The position numbers and the translations under genes are program-made. A stretch of 32,603 bases of DNA from the NCBI RefSeq assembly GCF_029851875.1, contig NZ_JARKVC010000016.1, positions 1 through 32,603 of the forward strand, given 5' to 3'. The notes under the pieces are model-generated. The model searched no databases and had not been told where the DNA came from. It saw only the letters and a list, made by a program, of their open reading frames with translations. Shown here in pieces: positions 1 through 7,101 of this stretch. Positions within the stretch are counted from its first letter, which is position 1; each line of letters starts with the position of its first letter. Origin of the DNA: Actinomyces sp. GTDB taxonomy: Bacteria; Actinomycetota; Actinomycetes; Actinomycetales; Actinomycetaceae.

Positions 1-30
1 GGGGGCGCGTCCTGCACCGGACGCGCCCCC
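1..30. terminator. GC-rich hairpin terminator at window start
   Basis: A perfect 12-bp inverted repeat (GGGGGCGCGTCC, its complement at 19-30) encloses a 6-base loop. No U-tract follows, which is usual for actinobacterial intrinsic terminators. It probably ends a gene lying outside the window on the left. Confidence 0.75.
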
Positions 31-100
31 ACGAGGCATGTCCTCCTGCCCGCGGGCCGTGACCGTGTCCGAGGCTGCGCACACGGACGCCGCTGCGCCC

Positions 101-128
101 CTGACTGAGCGGCCCGGTCGTGCATGAT
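101..128 (+). promoter_or_regulatory. Putative leaderless promoter of the yibE/F gene
   Basis: CATGAT at 123-128 sits 6 bases before a GTG at 135. A TTGACT-like CTGACT lies at 101-106, 16 bases upstream of the -10. No usable Shine-Dalgarno precedes that GTG, since GGAG at 129-132 is only 2 bases away. The arrangement fits a transcript that begins at or next to the start codon. Confidence 0.5.
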
Positions 129-134
129 GGAGCA

Positions 135-1388
135 GTGACTCACGTACCGCACTCCCACTCCGGCCCGCTCGCCCTGGCGCCAGGGGAGTCCCGGCGCGTG
201 CGGACGGTGCTGGCGGCCGTCGTCGTCCCCCTGGTCCTGGCCACGCTCATCGGCGTCGTCCTGCTGTGGCCCGGCCGCGTGGAGGTCATGGGGTCCCAGC
301 CCTTCGTGGCCGAGGGCGCCAGCATGGCCACGGCCCGTGTCACCGCCACGCAGGTCTCCTCCTGCGCTGAGGCCTTCGCGAGCCTGGGCGGGGCCAACGA
401 CGGCTCGCTCCTGGCCGACGCGGTGTGCGCCGAGATCACCTCGGGCGAGGGAAGCGGCCTCGTGGTCCCCGTCCACGTACCTGCCGAGTCCCTGCCGGCG
501 GCGCAGGTCGGGGACCGGATACGGGTCATGTACACCGCCCAGGCGCTGGCTGGCGGGACTCCTTACGTCTTCGTCGACTACGACCGGCAGCTGCCGGTGG
601 GTGCCCTCGCCGTGGTCTACCTCGTGCTCGTCGTGGCCGTGGCCGGGCTCAAGGGCCTGCGTGCCGTCATCGGCCTGGTGGCGGCCACCGGCGTGCTCCT
701 GCGCTTCATGATCCCGGCGCTGCTCGCGCTGCACCCCCCGCTCCTGGTCACCCTCGTGGGCTCGGCCGCCATGATGCTGCTGGCCGTCTACGTCGCCCAC
801 GGCATCAGCGTGCGCACGACGACGGCGCTGCTGGGCACGCTGGCCGGCGTCGTCATCACCGTGGTACTGGCCCTGTGGGGCGTGGACGCCGCCGGCCTCA
901 CCGGCGCGGTGGGCGATGACGCCCTGACGCTCACCGCCGTCGTACCGGGGCTGAGCCTGACGGCGCTGCTGACCTGCGGGATGGTGATCGCCGGGCTCGG
1001 CGTCCTCAACGACGTCACGATCACCCAGGCCTCGGCCGTGTGGGAGCTGCACGCCGCCAACCCCGCGCTCAGCCGGGCGCGGCTGCTGACCGGCGGGATG
1101 CGCATCGGCCGCGACCACATCGCCTCGACCGTCTACACCCTGGCCTTCGCCTATGCGGGCACCGCCCTGCCGCTCATCCTGGCGGCCGCCCTCATCGACC
1201 GCTCCGTGGTGGACACGCTGCTCAGCGGTGAGATCGCCGAGGAGATCGTGCGCACGCTGGTCTCCTCGATCGGGCTGGTGCTTGCCATCCCGGCGACGAC
1301 GGCGATCGCGGCTGCCCTGTGCGCGCCCAGCCGGCGGGAGGAGGGACAGGCGGGCAGTGAGGCAGGATCAGCCTCCAGAGACGTCTGA
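135..1388 (+). CDS. YibE/F family membrane protein
   Basis: Integral membrane protein of the YibE/F family, about 417 residues, function not established in any organism I can name. After a short His-containing N-terminus there is one membrane segment (about 24-45), then a roughly 100-residue soluble beta-rich region, probably extracytoplasmic. A block of six or seven hydrophobic helices follows from about residue 145, including GLGVLNDVTITQASAVWEL, the most family-typical stretch (an NDVTITQ core). The C-terminal tail is charged. GTG 135 was chosen over the in-frame GTG 120 because a -10 box (CATGAT) ends 6 bases before it. The 3' end overlaps the end of the convergent dihydrouridine synthase gene by 21 bases. 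Family assignment is fairly secure; substrate is unknown. Confidence 0.85.
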   Translation: MTHVPHSHSGPLALAPGESRRVRTVLAAVVVPLVLATLIGVVLLWPGRVEVMGSQPFVAEGASMATARVTATQVSSCAEAFASLGGANDGSLLADAVCAEITSGEGSGLVVPVHVPAESLPAAQVGDRIRVMYTAQALAGGTPYVFVDYDRQLPVGALAVVYLVLVVAVAGLKGLRAVIGLVAATGVLLRFMIPALLALHPPLLVTLVGSAAMMLLAVYVAHGISVRTTTALLGTLAGVVITVVLALWGVDAAGLTGAVGDDALTLTAVVPGLSLTALLTCGMVIAGLGVLNDVTITQASAVWELHAANPALSRARLLTGGMRIGRDHIASTVYTLAFAYAGTALPLILAAALIDRSVVDTLLSGEIAEEIVRTLVSSIGLVLAIPATTAIAAALCAPSRREEGQAGSEAGSASRDV

Positions 1389-2663
1389 CTCGGCCTGGAG
1401 CAGCAGCGTGCGCTGCTCCTGGCTGAGGTAGGGCGAGTCCAGCCAGCCGTCGGGCAGGTGCGGGCGCCTGGGCGTGCCCGCCCGCCCGCGTGGTCCCTCG
1501 ATGGCCTGGCCGGGGTAGGGCACCTGCTCGGGCAGGCGCGCGCGCACGGCTGAGAGAGCGGCGTCAAGCTCGGCGAGCGTGGAGACCTTCATCAGCTCAC
1601 CGCGGGCCTGGCCACCCACGGGATACCCCTTCAGGTACCAGCCGATGTGCTTGCGCAGGTCCCGCACGCCACGGTCCTCACCGAGCTCGTCGGTCAGCAG
1701 GCGCCCGTGGGCGCGGATCGTGGCGACCACGGCGTCCAGGTCCGGCCGGGTGCGCTCGGCGGAGCCGGACAGGGCGTGGACGATGTCCGCCAGCAGCCAG
1801 GGGCGGCCCTGGCAGCCCCGGCCCACGACCACGCCGTCGCAGCCCGTCTGCCTCATCATCTCCAGGGCGTGGTCACCGGTCCAGACGTCTCCGTTGCCCA
1901 GCACGGGGACCCGGCAGGCCTCCTTCAGCCGCGCGATGGCGGACCAGTCGGCCTGGCCTGCGTAGTGCTGGTGAGCCGTGCGCCCGTGCAGCGCGAGCGC
2001 CGCGACGCCGGCGGCCTGGGCGGCCCGGGCGGCGTCGAGGTAGGTCTCGTGCTCCTCGTCGACGCCGATGCGCATCTTGACGGTTACCGGCACCTCGCGC
2101 TCGCGCCGGCCCCGGCGGGCCCCGTCCTCGGCACCGCGCACGACCTCACGCAGGATCGCGTGCAGGAGGTCCTTCTTCCACGGCAGCGCGGCCCCGCCGC
2201 CCTTGCGGGTCACCTTGGGCACCGGGCAGCCGAAGTTGAGGTCGATGTGGTCAGCCAGGTCCTCCTCGACGAGGATCCGGGCCGCCTGCCCGGCGACGGC
2301 AGGGTCCACCCCGTAGAGCTGGATCGAGCGCACGCGCTCGGCAGGGTCGGTGCGCACCATGGCCAGGGTCTTCTCATTGCGCTCGACCAGCGCGCGCGTG
2401 GTGACCATCTCGGTGACGTACAGGCCCGCTGGAGCGAGCAGGCCGCCGTCGCTGGTGGGCAGCGGGCCCGGGGCCTGCGGGCGCGCTGCCTCGGGCAGGG
2501 CGCTCTCACCCTGCTCGCGGCACAGACGGCGGAAGGAGGCGTTGGTGACGCCGGCCATCGGGGCGAGCTCGACGGGCACGCCCACCGTGATCGGGCCGAT
2601 GCGCAGCGGGCTGACGTCGAGCGGGGCAGGCTCGGCAGGTCGCGGGGCGGGGGCGTGCGTCAC
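1368..2663 (-). CDS. dusB: tRNA-dihydrouridine synthase (DusB-like)
   Basis: FMN-dependent enzyme that reduces uridines in the tRNA D-loop to dihydrouridine. The TIM-barrel start has the flavin-binding APMAGVT motif. The catalytic cysteine lies in LNFGCPVPKVTRKGGG, and KMRIG, ALHGRTAHQHY, LGNGDVW and GVVVGRGCQGRPWLL follow in family order. A 30-residue Pro/Ala/Gly-rich insertion sits soon after the first motif (ESALPEAARPQAPG). The C-terminal helical domain is normal. Start choice is open: in-frame GTG codons occur at 2681, 2669 and 2663. I prefer 2663, because a CAGAGT box ends 6 bases upstream of it, giving 431 residues. The gene diverges from fabG with about 30 bases between starts, so the two promoters overlap. 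DusB is the usual actinobacterial paralogue; the letter is inferred. Confidence 0.92.
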   Translation of the reverse strand: MTHAPAPRPAEPAPLDVSPLRIGPITVGVPVELAPMAGVTNASFRRLCREQGESALPEAARPQAPGPLPTSDGGLLAPAGLYVTEMVTTRALVERNEKTLAMVRTDPAERVRSIQLYGVDPAVAGQAARILVEEDLADHIDLNFGCPVPKVTRKGGGAALPWKKDLLHAILREVVRGAEDGARRGRREREVPVTVKMRIGVDEEHETYLDAARAAQAAGVAALALHGRTAHQHYAGQADWSAIARLKEACRVPVLGNGDVWTGDHALEMMRQTGCDGVVVGRGCQGRPWLLADIVHALSGSAERTRPDLDAVVATIRAHGRLLTDELGEDRGVRDLRKHIGWYLKGYPVGGQARGELMKVSTLAELDAALSAVRARLPEQVPYPGQAIEGPRGRAGTPRRPHLPDGWLDSPYLSQEQRTLLLQAESDVSGG

Positions 2664-2682
2664 GCGCACACTCTGGCACACG

Positions 2683-2688
2683 TAGGCT
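2683..2688 (+). promoter_or_regulatory. Leaderless-type -10 box of fabG
   Basis: TAGGCT ends 7 bases before the fabG GTG at 2696, and there is no Shine-Dalgarno. A convincing -35 is not visible. The opposite strand of the same 30 bases must hold the dusB promoter. Confidence 0.55.
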
Positions 2689-2695
2689 GGTCGCC

Positions 2696-3427
2696 GTGAG
2701 TGGTGTGAGGAACGACGGCGCCCTTGTGCCCCCGACGGCGCTGGTCACCGGCGCCTCCCGCGGCATCGGGGCCGCGGTGGCCGGGGCGCTGAGGCAGGCC
2801 GGGTACGCGGTGGTGGGCTGGTCGCGCAGCGGCACGGCGCCCGACGGCGTGGCGGGACGCAGCGTTGACGTCACCGACGCTCGCGCGGTGCAGGCCGCGG
2901 CGGCGCAGCTGGAGCGAGCCGGGGGAGCGGAGGTCCTGGTGTGCGCCGCCGGGGTAGCCGTGGACGCGCTGGCGATGCGCACGAGCGACGAGACCTGGCA
3001 GACCACGGTGGAGACCAACCTCACCGGTGCCTTCACGGCTGTGCGTGCGCTCCTGCCTGGCATGCTGCGCCGACGCAGCGGCCGGATCGTCCTGGTCTCC
3101 TCCGTCGTCGCTGCGCGCGGGGGCCGGGGACTGGCCGCCTACGGTGCCTCCAAGGGCGGGGTCGAGGGGCTCACGCGCAGCCTGGCCCGAGAGGTCGCGC
3201 CCCGGGGGGTGAGGGTCAACGCCGTGGCCCCCGGTTTCGTGGACACGGAGATGACAGCCGGTCTGAGCCAGCCCGCGCGCGAGTCCTACCTCGCCCAGAT
3301 CCCGATGGGCCGCCTGGGGCAGGCCGAGGAGGTCGCCGCTGTCGCCTGCTTCCTGGCCAGCCGGGAGGCCTCCTACGTCACGGGCGCCATCGTGCCGGTG
3401 GACGGCGGGATGGGGATGGGACGATGA
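2696..3427 (+). CDS. fabG: 3-oxoacyl-ACP reductase FabG (MabA-like)
   Basis: Short-chain dehydrogenase, 243 residues, that reduces 3-oxoacyl-ACP to 3-hydroxyacyl-ACP with NADPH in type II fatty-acid elongation. The Rossmann motif TGASRGIG is at 18-25, CAAG at about 83-86, the catalytic Ser136 in VLVSSV, and the YxxxK pair Tyr149/Lys153 in AAYGASKGG. PGFVDTEMT and a C-terminal VDGGMGMGR are family-typical. The stop codon overlaps the ATG of the next gene (ATGA), so the InhA-like reductase is translationally coupled. The same order, fabG1(mabA)-inhA, is the mycobacterial operon. Start at GTG 2696 is supported by the TAGGCT box. Confidence 0.93.
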   Translation: MSGVRNDGALVPPTALVTGASRGIGAAVAGALRQAGYAVVGWSRSGTAPDGVAGRSVDVTDARAVQAAAAQLERAGGAEVLVCAAGVAVDALAMRTSDETWQTTVETNLTGAFTAVRALLPGMLRRRSGRIVLVSSVVAARGGRGLAAYGASKGGVEGLTRSLAREVAPRGVRVNAVAPGFVDTEMTAGLSQPARESYLAQIPMGRLGQAEEVAAVACFLASREASYVTGAIVPVDGGMGMGR

Positions 3428-4257
3428 CGGATCTGCTGGCCGGGCGCACGGTGCTGGTCACCGGTGTGCTGCGTCCCTCCTCGATCGCGACCGCCGTGGC
3501 ACGCCAGGCGGCTGCGCAGGGCGCCCGCCTGGTGCTGAGCTCGCCGCCACGAGCGGTGCGCGTGACGCAGCAGGTCGCAGCCGGCGCAGGCCTGGGCGAG
3601 GTCCCGGTGCTGGCGCTGGACCTGACCGACGCCGAGGCGCTGAGCGGCCTGGAGGCGCAGCTGCGCCGCCGGGGTGCGCAGAACCTGGACGGGGTGGTCC
3701 ACTCGGTTGCCCAGGCGGCGCCCAGCCTGCTCGGGGACCGTCTGAGCCCAGGCGGCTCGGCAGCCCCTGGCGCCGAGGGTGCCCAGGCTCGGCCAAGCGC
3801 TCCTGACCTCGCTTCCTGGCAGTCGGACCTGGAGCGCGCGCTCACGGTCTCGGTGACCTCCCTGCCGGCGCTGGTGGGCGCGGTGGGCCCGCTCCTCGGA
3901 CCCGGCTCAGCGGTGCTGGCCCTCACCTTCGAGTCGGGCAGGGTCGTGCCCGGCTACGGCTGGATGGGGCCGCTCAAGGCGGCGCTGGAGGCCAGCGTGA
4001 GGGGCCTGGCGCTCGAGCAGGGCCGCCGCGGGGTCCGTGTCAACGCCCTGTCTGCCGGGCCGCTGCGCACGACGGCGGGGGGCGCGGTCCCCGGTTTCGA
4101 CCAGCTGGCCCAGGCGTGGGAGAGTCGGGCGCCGCTGGGCTGGGACGCAGGAGACCCGGGCAGCGTGGCACGCACAGCCGTGGCCCTGCTCTCCGACTGG
4201 CTGCCCGCCACGACCGGCCAGGTCCTGCGCGCCGACGGTGGGGCCAGCCTGCTGTGA
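3424..4257 (+). CDS. fabI: Enoyl-ACP reductase, InhA type
   Basis: NADH-dependent enoyl-ACP reductase of the FabI/InhA group, 277 residues, which performs the last reduction of the elongation cycle. The modified nucleotide-binding loop TGVLRPSSIA replaces TGxxxGxG, as in this subgroup. VVHSVA holds a serine matching InhA Ser94. F169 (ALTFESGR), Y178 and K185 (GYGWMGPLK) match InhA F149, Y158 and K165. LSDWLPATTG and ADGGA at the C-terminus are almost identical to InhA. About 20 extra residues (about 108-129, Gly/Ala/Pro/Ser-rich) precede the helix before the active site. The ATG lies in the overlap with fabG. Assignment to the InhA branch rather than E. coli-type FabI is from remembered InhA sequence. 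Whether triclosan or isoniazid adducts bind cannot be told. Confidence 0.9.
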   Translation: MTDLLAGRTVLVTGVLRPSSIATAVARQAAAQGARLVLSSPPRAVRVTQQVAAGAGLGEVPVLALDLTDAEALSGLEAQLRRRGAQNLDGVVHSVAQAAPSLLGDRLSPGGSAAPGAEGAQARPSAPDLASWQSDLERALTVSVTSLPALVGAVGPLLGPGSAVLALTFESGRVVPGYGWMGPLKAALEASVRGLALEQGRRGVRVNALSAGPLRTTAGGAVPGFDQLAQAWESRAPLGWDAGDPGSVARTAVALLSDWLPATTGQVLRADGGASLL

Positions 4258-4295
4258 CCACCGCCCTGGCGACCTCTGACGCGTGGGGGCTCGCG

Positions 4296-4301
4296 TATCC
4301 T
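4296..4301 (+). promoter_or_regulatory. Leaderless-type -10 box of the sixA-like gene
   Basis: TATCCT ends 6 bases before GTG 4308. It lies just after the fabI-like stop codon, so the phosphatase can be transcribed apart from the fab pair. Confidence 0.55.
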
Positions 4302-4307
4302 GGCCGG

Positions 4308-4850
4308 GTGACTGAGAACGCTGTGAGCGCTGACGAGCCCGTGACGAGCCAGCCGGGGGCCGGGCGCACCCTGGTGCTCGTGCGCCACTCCAAGGCCGCC
4401 CGTGGCATGAGCGACGCCGAGCGGCCGCTGACCGAGCACGGCGAGCAGATGGCCGCTGACCTGGCTCAGCAGCTGGGCAGCCGGGTCGCCGGCCTTGACC
4501 TCCTGCTCGTCTCCCCGGCAGCGCGCACCCGCGCCACGGCCCGGCCGCTGCGCGAGCGGCTGCGCCCCCAGGACACCCGGGTCGAGGACTCCCTCTACAT
4601 GGGCAGCTCCGCCAGGGTCCTGGACCAGCTGAGGGTGCTGGACGACGATCTGCGCAGCGTCGTCGTGGTCGGTCACGAGCCCACCACCTCGATCCTGGCC
4701 TACGAGCTGGACGACGGGAGGAGCGACCTAGCTCAGCAGATCGAGTTCGGCATCCCACCGGCCACGGCGCTCGTGCTCACGGTCCCGGTCTCCTGGTCCG
4801 AGCTGGGCCCCGGCCGGGCCCGGCTGACCGAGATCCTTGTCACCGGCTGA
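4308..4850 (+). CDS. SixA-type histidine phosphatase family protein
   Basis: Histidine phosphatase (phosphoglycerate-mutase fold), 180 residues, closest in outline to SixA, which dephosphorylates phosphohistidine in some phosphorelay proteins. The catalytic RHSKA motif is at 26-30 (Arg26, His27). LLVSPAARTRATARPL carries the second Arg, and VVGHEPTT the second catalytic His. The reading frame is open far upstream into the previous gene, but the TATCCT box 6 bases before GTG 4308 and the start of homology at TLVLVRHSK favour this start. The last 11 bases overlap the end of convergent serB. The real substrate in actinobacteria is uncertain. Confidence 0.87.
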   Translation: MTENAVSADEPVTSQPGAGRTLVLVRHSKAARGMSDAERPLTEHGEQMAADLAQQLGSRVAGLDLLLVSPAARTRATARPLRERLRPQDTRVEDSLYMGSSARVLDQLRVLDDDLRSVVVVGHEPTTSILAYELDDGRSDLAQQIEFGIPPATALVLTVPVSWSELGPGRARLTEILVTG

Positions 4851-5556
4851 GCGGCAGCAGCTCCAGGACGGCGCGCAGGTCGCGGACGTGGACGGCCGCC
4901 GGCGCCTGCTCGACGACGACCGGCTTGGCGCAGAAGGCCACCCCCAGGCCGGCGGCGGCGATCATGCCCAGGTCGTTGGCGCCGTCGCCCACCGCGACCG
5001 TGCGGGCGAGCTCGACGCCGTCCTCCTGGGCCCACGCGCGCAGGCAGCGCACCTTCTCCTGCCGGTCCACGACCCGGCCCAGGACCTGGCCGGTCAGGCA
5101 GCCGTCACGGACCTCCAGGCGATTGGCGGCCACGTGGTCGATCCCCAGACGCGCGGCCAGCGGGACCACCACCTCCTCAAAGCCCCCGGAGACCACGCCT
5201 ACCCGGCAGCCACGTGCGTGCAGCTCGCTGATGAGCTCGACCGCGCCACAGGTGGGACGCAGCTCGCCCAGCACGTCGGCAAAGACCGTCTCCGGCACGC
5301 CGCGCAGCGTGGCCACACGCTCACGCAGGGAGGCGGCGAAGTCCAGCTCCCCGCGCATGGCCCTGGCTGTGACCGCGGCGACCTGCTCGCGGGTGCCGGC
5401 CCGCTCGGCGATGAGCTCGATGACCTCCTGCTCGATGAGCGTGGAGTCCACGTCCATGACGAGCAGACCAGGACCCGCCTGCGCCAGCAGGCCGGTGGCA
5501 CGGGCGCCTGAGACTCGGGCAGGGGAGGAGGCCTGGGTGCTGGGCTCGTTGCTCAT
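4840..5556 (-). CDS. serB: Phosphoserine phosphatase SerB
   Basis: HAD-family hydrolase, 238 residues, that dephosphorylates L-phosphoserine in the last step of serine synthesis. Motif I DVDSTLIEQEVIELIAERAG begins at residue 35 (nucleophile Asp35, acid Asp37). The helical cap follows. VVSGGFEEVV is motif II, a conserved Lys lies in the KVRCLRAW region, and GDGANDLGMI is motif IV. CAKPVVVEQAP is the usual SerB tail. There is no N-terminal ACT domain, unlike the longer mycobacterial SerB2. ATG 5556 is preceded by TAGCAT with a 6-base gap, a leaderless-type arrangement. It lies downstream of glgC on the same strand but has its own promoter-like box. Confidence 0.93.
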   Translation of the reverse strand: MSNEPSTQASSPARVSGARATGLLAQAGPGLLVMDVDSTLIEQEVIELIAERAGTREQVAAVTARAMRGELDFAASLRERVATLRGVPETVFADVLGELRPTCGAVELISELHARGCRVGVVSGGFEEVVVPLAARLGIDHVAANRLEVRDGCLTGQVLGRVVDRQEKVRCLRAWAQEDGVELARTVAVGDGANDLGMIAAAGLGVAFCAKPVVVEQAPAAVHVRDLRAVLELLPLSR

Positions 5557-5562
5557 GGGGCG

Positions 5563-5568
5563 ATGCTA
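5563..5568 (-). promoter_or_regulatory. Leaderless-type -10 box of serB
   Basis: On the minus strand TAGCAT ends 6 bases before the serB ATG. No Shine-Dalgarno is present. Confidence 0.55.
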
Positions 5569-5623
5569 ACGGCCCTGCCGCGCTGTAGGGCGGGGGGAGG
5601 GCAGCGTGAGACGCCAGGGCCGA

Positions 5624-6868
5624 TCAGCGCGTGACGGTCTGCCCCTTGGCGACCACGGTGATCCCCGACTCGGTGACGGTAAAGCCACGCTCCCGGTCGT
5701 GCTCGGGGTCGATACCGACCATCGCGCCCTCCTCGACGTGGACGTACTTGTCCAGGATGGCGCGGCTGACCACGGTGTTGCGTCCCACGTTCACCCCGTC
5801 CATGAGCACGGACTCGCGCACCGAGGACCAGGAGTTGACACGCACACCCGGGGAGAGCACCGAGGAGATGACCTCGCCACCGGAGACGATGACGCCGGGG
5901 GAGACGATCGAGTCCACCGCGTGGCCCAGGCGCTCGTGGTGGCCGTAGACGAACTTGGCCGGCGGCATGGAGTTGGTGTACCCGGCGAACAGCGGCCAGC
6001 GGTCGTTGTAGAGGTTGAAGACCGGGGTGACCGAGATAAGGTCCTGGTGGGCGTCGTAGAAGGCGTCCACGGTCCCCACGTCGCGCCAGTAGTCGCGGTC
6101 GCGCTCGGAGGCGCCGGGGACCTCGTTGTCCTTGAAGTCGTAGACGCCGGCTGCCCCACGCGCCACGAACCAGGGGACGATGTTGCCGCCCATGTCGTGC
6201 TTGGAGGACTCCTCCGCGGCGTCGACGGTCACCGCCTCCAGGAGAGCGTCGGCGTTCATGATGTAGTTGCCCATCGAGGCCAGGACCTCGTCCGGGGAGT
6301 CAGGCAGGCCCGGGGTGGACTCGGGCTTCTCCACGAAGGCCTTGATCCTGCCCTTGTCCGCAGGGTCGGTCTCGATGACGCCGAACTGGTTGGCCAGGGC
6401 CCTGGGCTGACGGATGCCGGCCACGGTGCACGGCAGGCCGGAGGCGATGTGGTGCTCCAGCATCTGGGAGAAGTCCATGCGGTAGATGTTGTCCGCGCCG
6501 GTGATGACCACGTAGTCCGGCCGCTCGTCGTCGAGCAGGTTGAGGGACTGGTAGATGGCGTCGGCGCTGCCCAGGAACCAGTGCTTGCCCACGCGCTGCT
6601 GGGCGGGCACGGGGGCGATGTAGTTGCCCAGCATGTCGCTCATCCGCCAGGTCTTGGCGATGTGGCGGTCCAGCGAGTGGGACTTGTACTGGGTGAGCAC
6701 AACCACCTTGAGGAAGCCGGAGTTGATCATGTTCGACAGGGAGAAGTCGATGAGCCGGTAGATGCCGCCGAAGGGCACCGCCGGCTTGGCGCGGTCAACC
6801 GTCAGGGGCATCAGGCGCTTGCCTTCGCCGCCGGCGAGGATGATTGCGAGGACTCGTGGGTAGGCCAT
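5624..6868 (-). CDS. glgC: Glucose-1-phosphate adenylyltransferase GlgC
   Basis: ADP-glucose pyrophosphorylase, 414 residues, making ADP-glucose from glucose-1-phosphate and ATP for glycogen or maltose-1-phosphate synthesis. The nucleotidyltransferase domain starts [16 protein letters not shown] (about 9-23), followed by [19 protein letters not shown], the catalytic-region [17 protein letters not shown] and [12 protein letters not shown]. The C-terminal part is a left-handed beta-helix (hexapeptide-like rungs such as [17 protein letters not shown]), which carries allosteric regulation in this family. Length is normal. It is divergent from the glycosyltransferase at 7102, the same divergent pairing as in M. 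tuberculosis. The ATG lies 6 bases after a TACGCT box. Confidence 0.96.
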   Translation of the reverse strand: MAYPRVLAIILAGGEGKRLMPLTVDRAKPAVPFGGIYRLIDFSLSNMINSGFLKVVVLTQYKSHSLDRHIAKTWRMSDMLGNYIAPVPAQQRVGKHWFLGSADAIYQSLNLLDDERPDYVVITGADNIYRMDFSQMLEHHIASGLPCTVAGIRQPRALANQFGVIETDPADKGRIKAFVEKPESTPGLPDSPDEVLASMGNYIMNADALLEAVTVDAAEESSKHDMGGNIVPWFVARGAAGVYDFKDNEVPGASERDRDYWRDVGTVDAFYDAHQDLISVTPVFNLYNDRWPLFAGYTNSMPPAKFVYGHHERLGHAVDSIVSPGVIVSGGEVISSVLSPGVRVNSWSSVRESVLMDGVNVGRNTVVSRAILDKYVHVEEGAMVGIDPEHDRERGFTVTESGITVVAKGQTVTR

Positions 6869-6874
6869 GGGGCC

Positions 6875-6903
6875 AGCGTAGAGGGCCCGGCAGCACCTAG
6901 GTG
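6875..6903 (-). promoter_or_regulatory. glgC promoter with palindrome at the -35 position
   Basis: TACGCT (minus strand, 6875-6880) ends 6 bases before the glgC ATG. At the expected -35 distance there is a perfect 10-bp palindrome, CACCTAGGTG (6894-6903), instead of TTGACA. It could be an operator or activator site; that role is inference. Confidence 0.45.
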
Positions 6904-7036
6904 GGCAAATGGCACCACAGGATCGCTCACGGTTCTTGCCCGGACGAAAGCGGCGTGGCGCGGCGAGCGAGCCGATACCGTCTGGGGAGAGGGCCGACGG
7001 CGTCGCCTGCCACCCGCACGGCCGCTCGCCACCCGG

Positions 7037-7061
7037 TACCTAACCCACCTACCTAACCCAC
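7037..7061 (+). repeat. Two 13-bp direct repeats upstream of glgA
   Basis: TACCTAACCCAC occurs twice with a period of 13 bases, about 40-65 bases before the glgA start, in the intergenic region shared with glgC. It may be a binding site for a regulator. No clear -10 box for glgA was found nearby. Confidence 0.5.
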
Positions 7062-7101
7062 TTGGCACCCGCAGTGCCCCACGAGGAAGAGATTGAGGAC
7101 C

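Noticed and set aside
5606..7096. A 496-codon plus-strand frame opposite glgC
   Set aside because: Antisense shadow running past the glgC start into the intergenic region; no ribosome site or domain.
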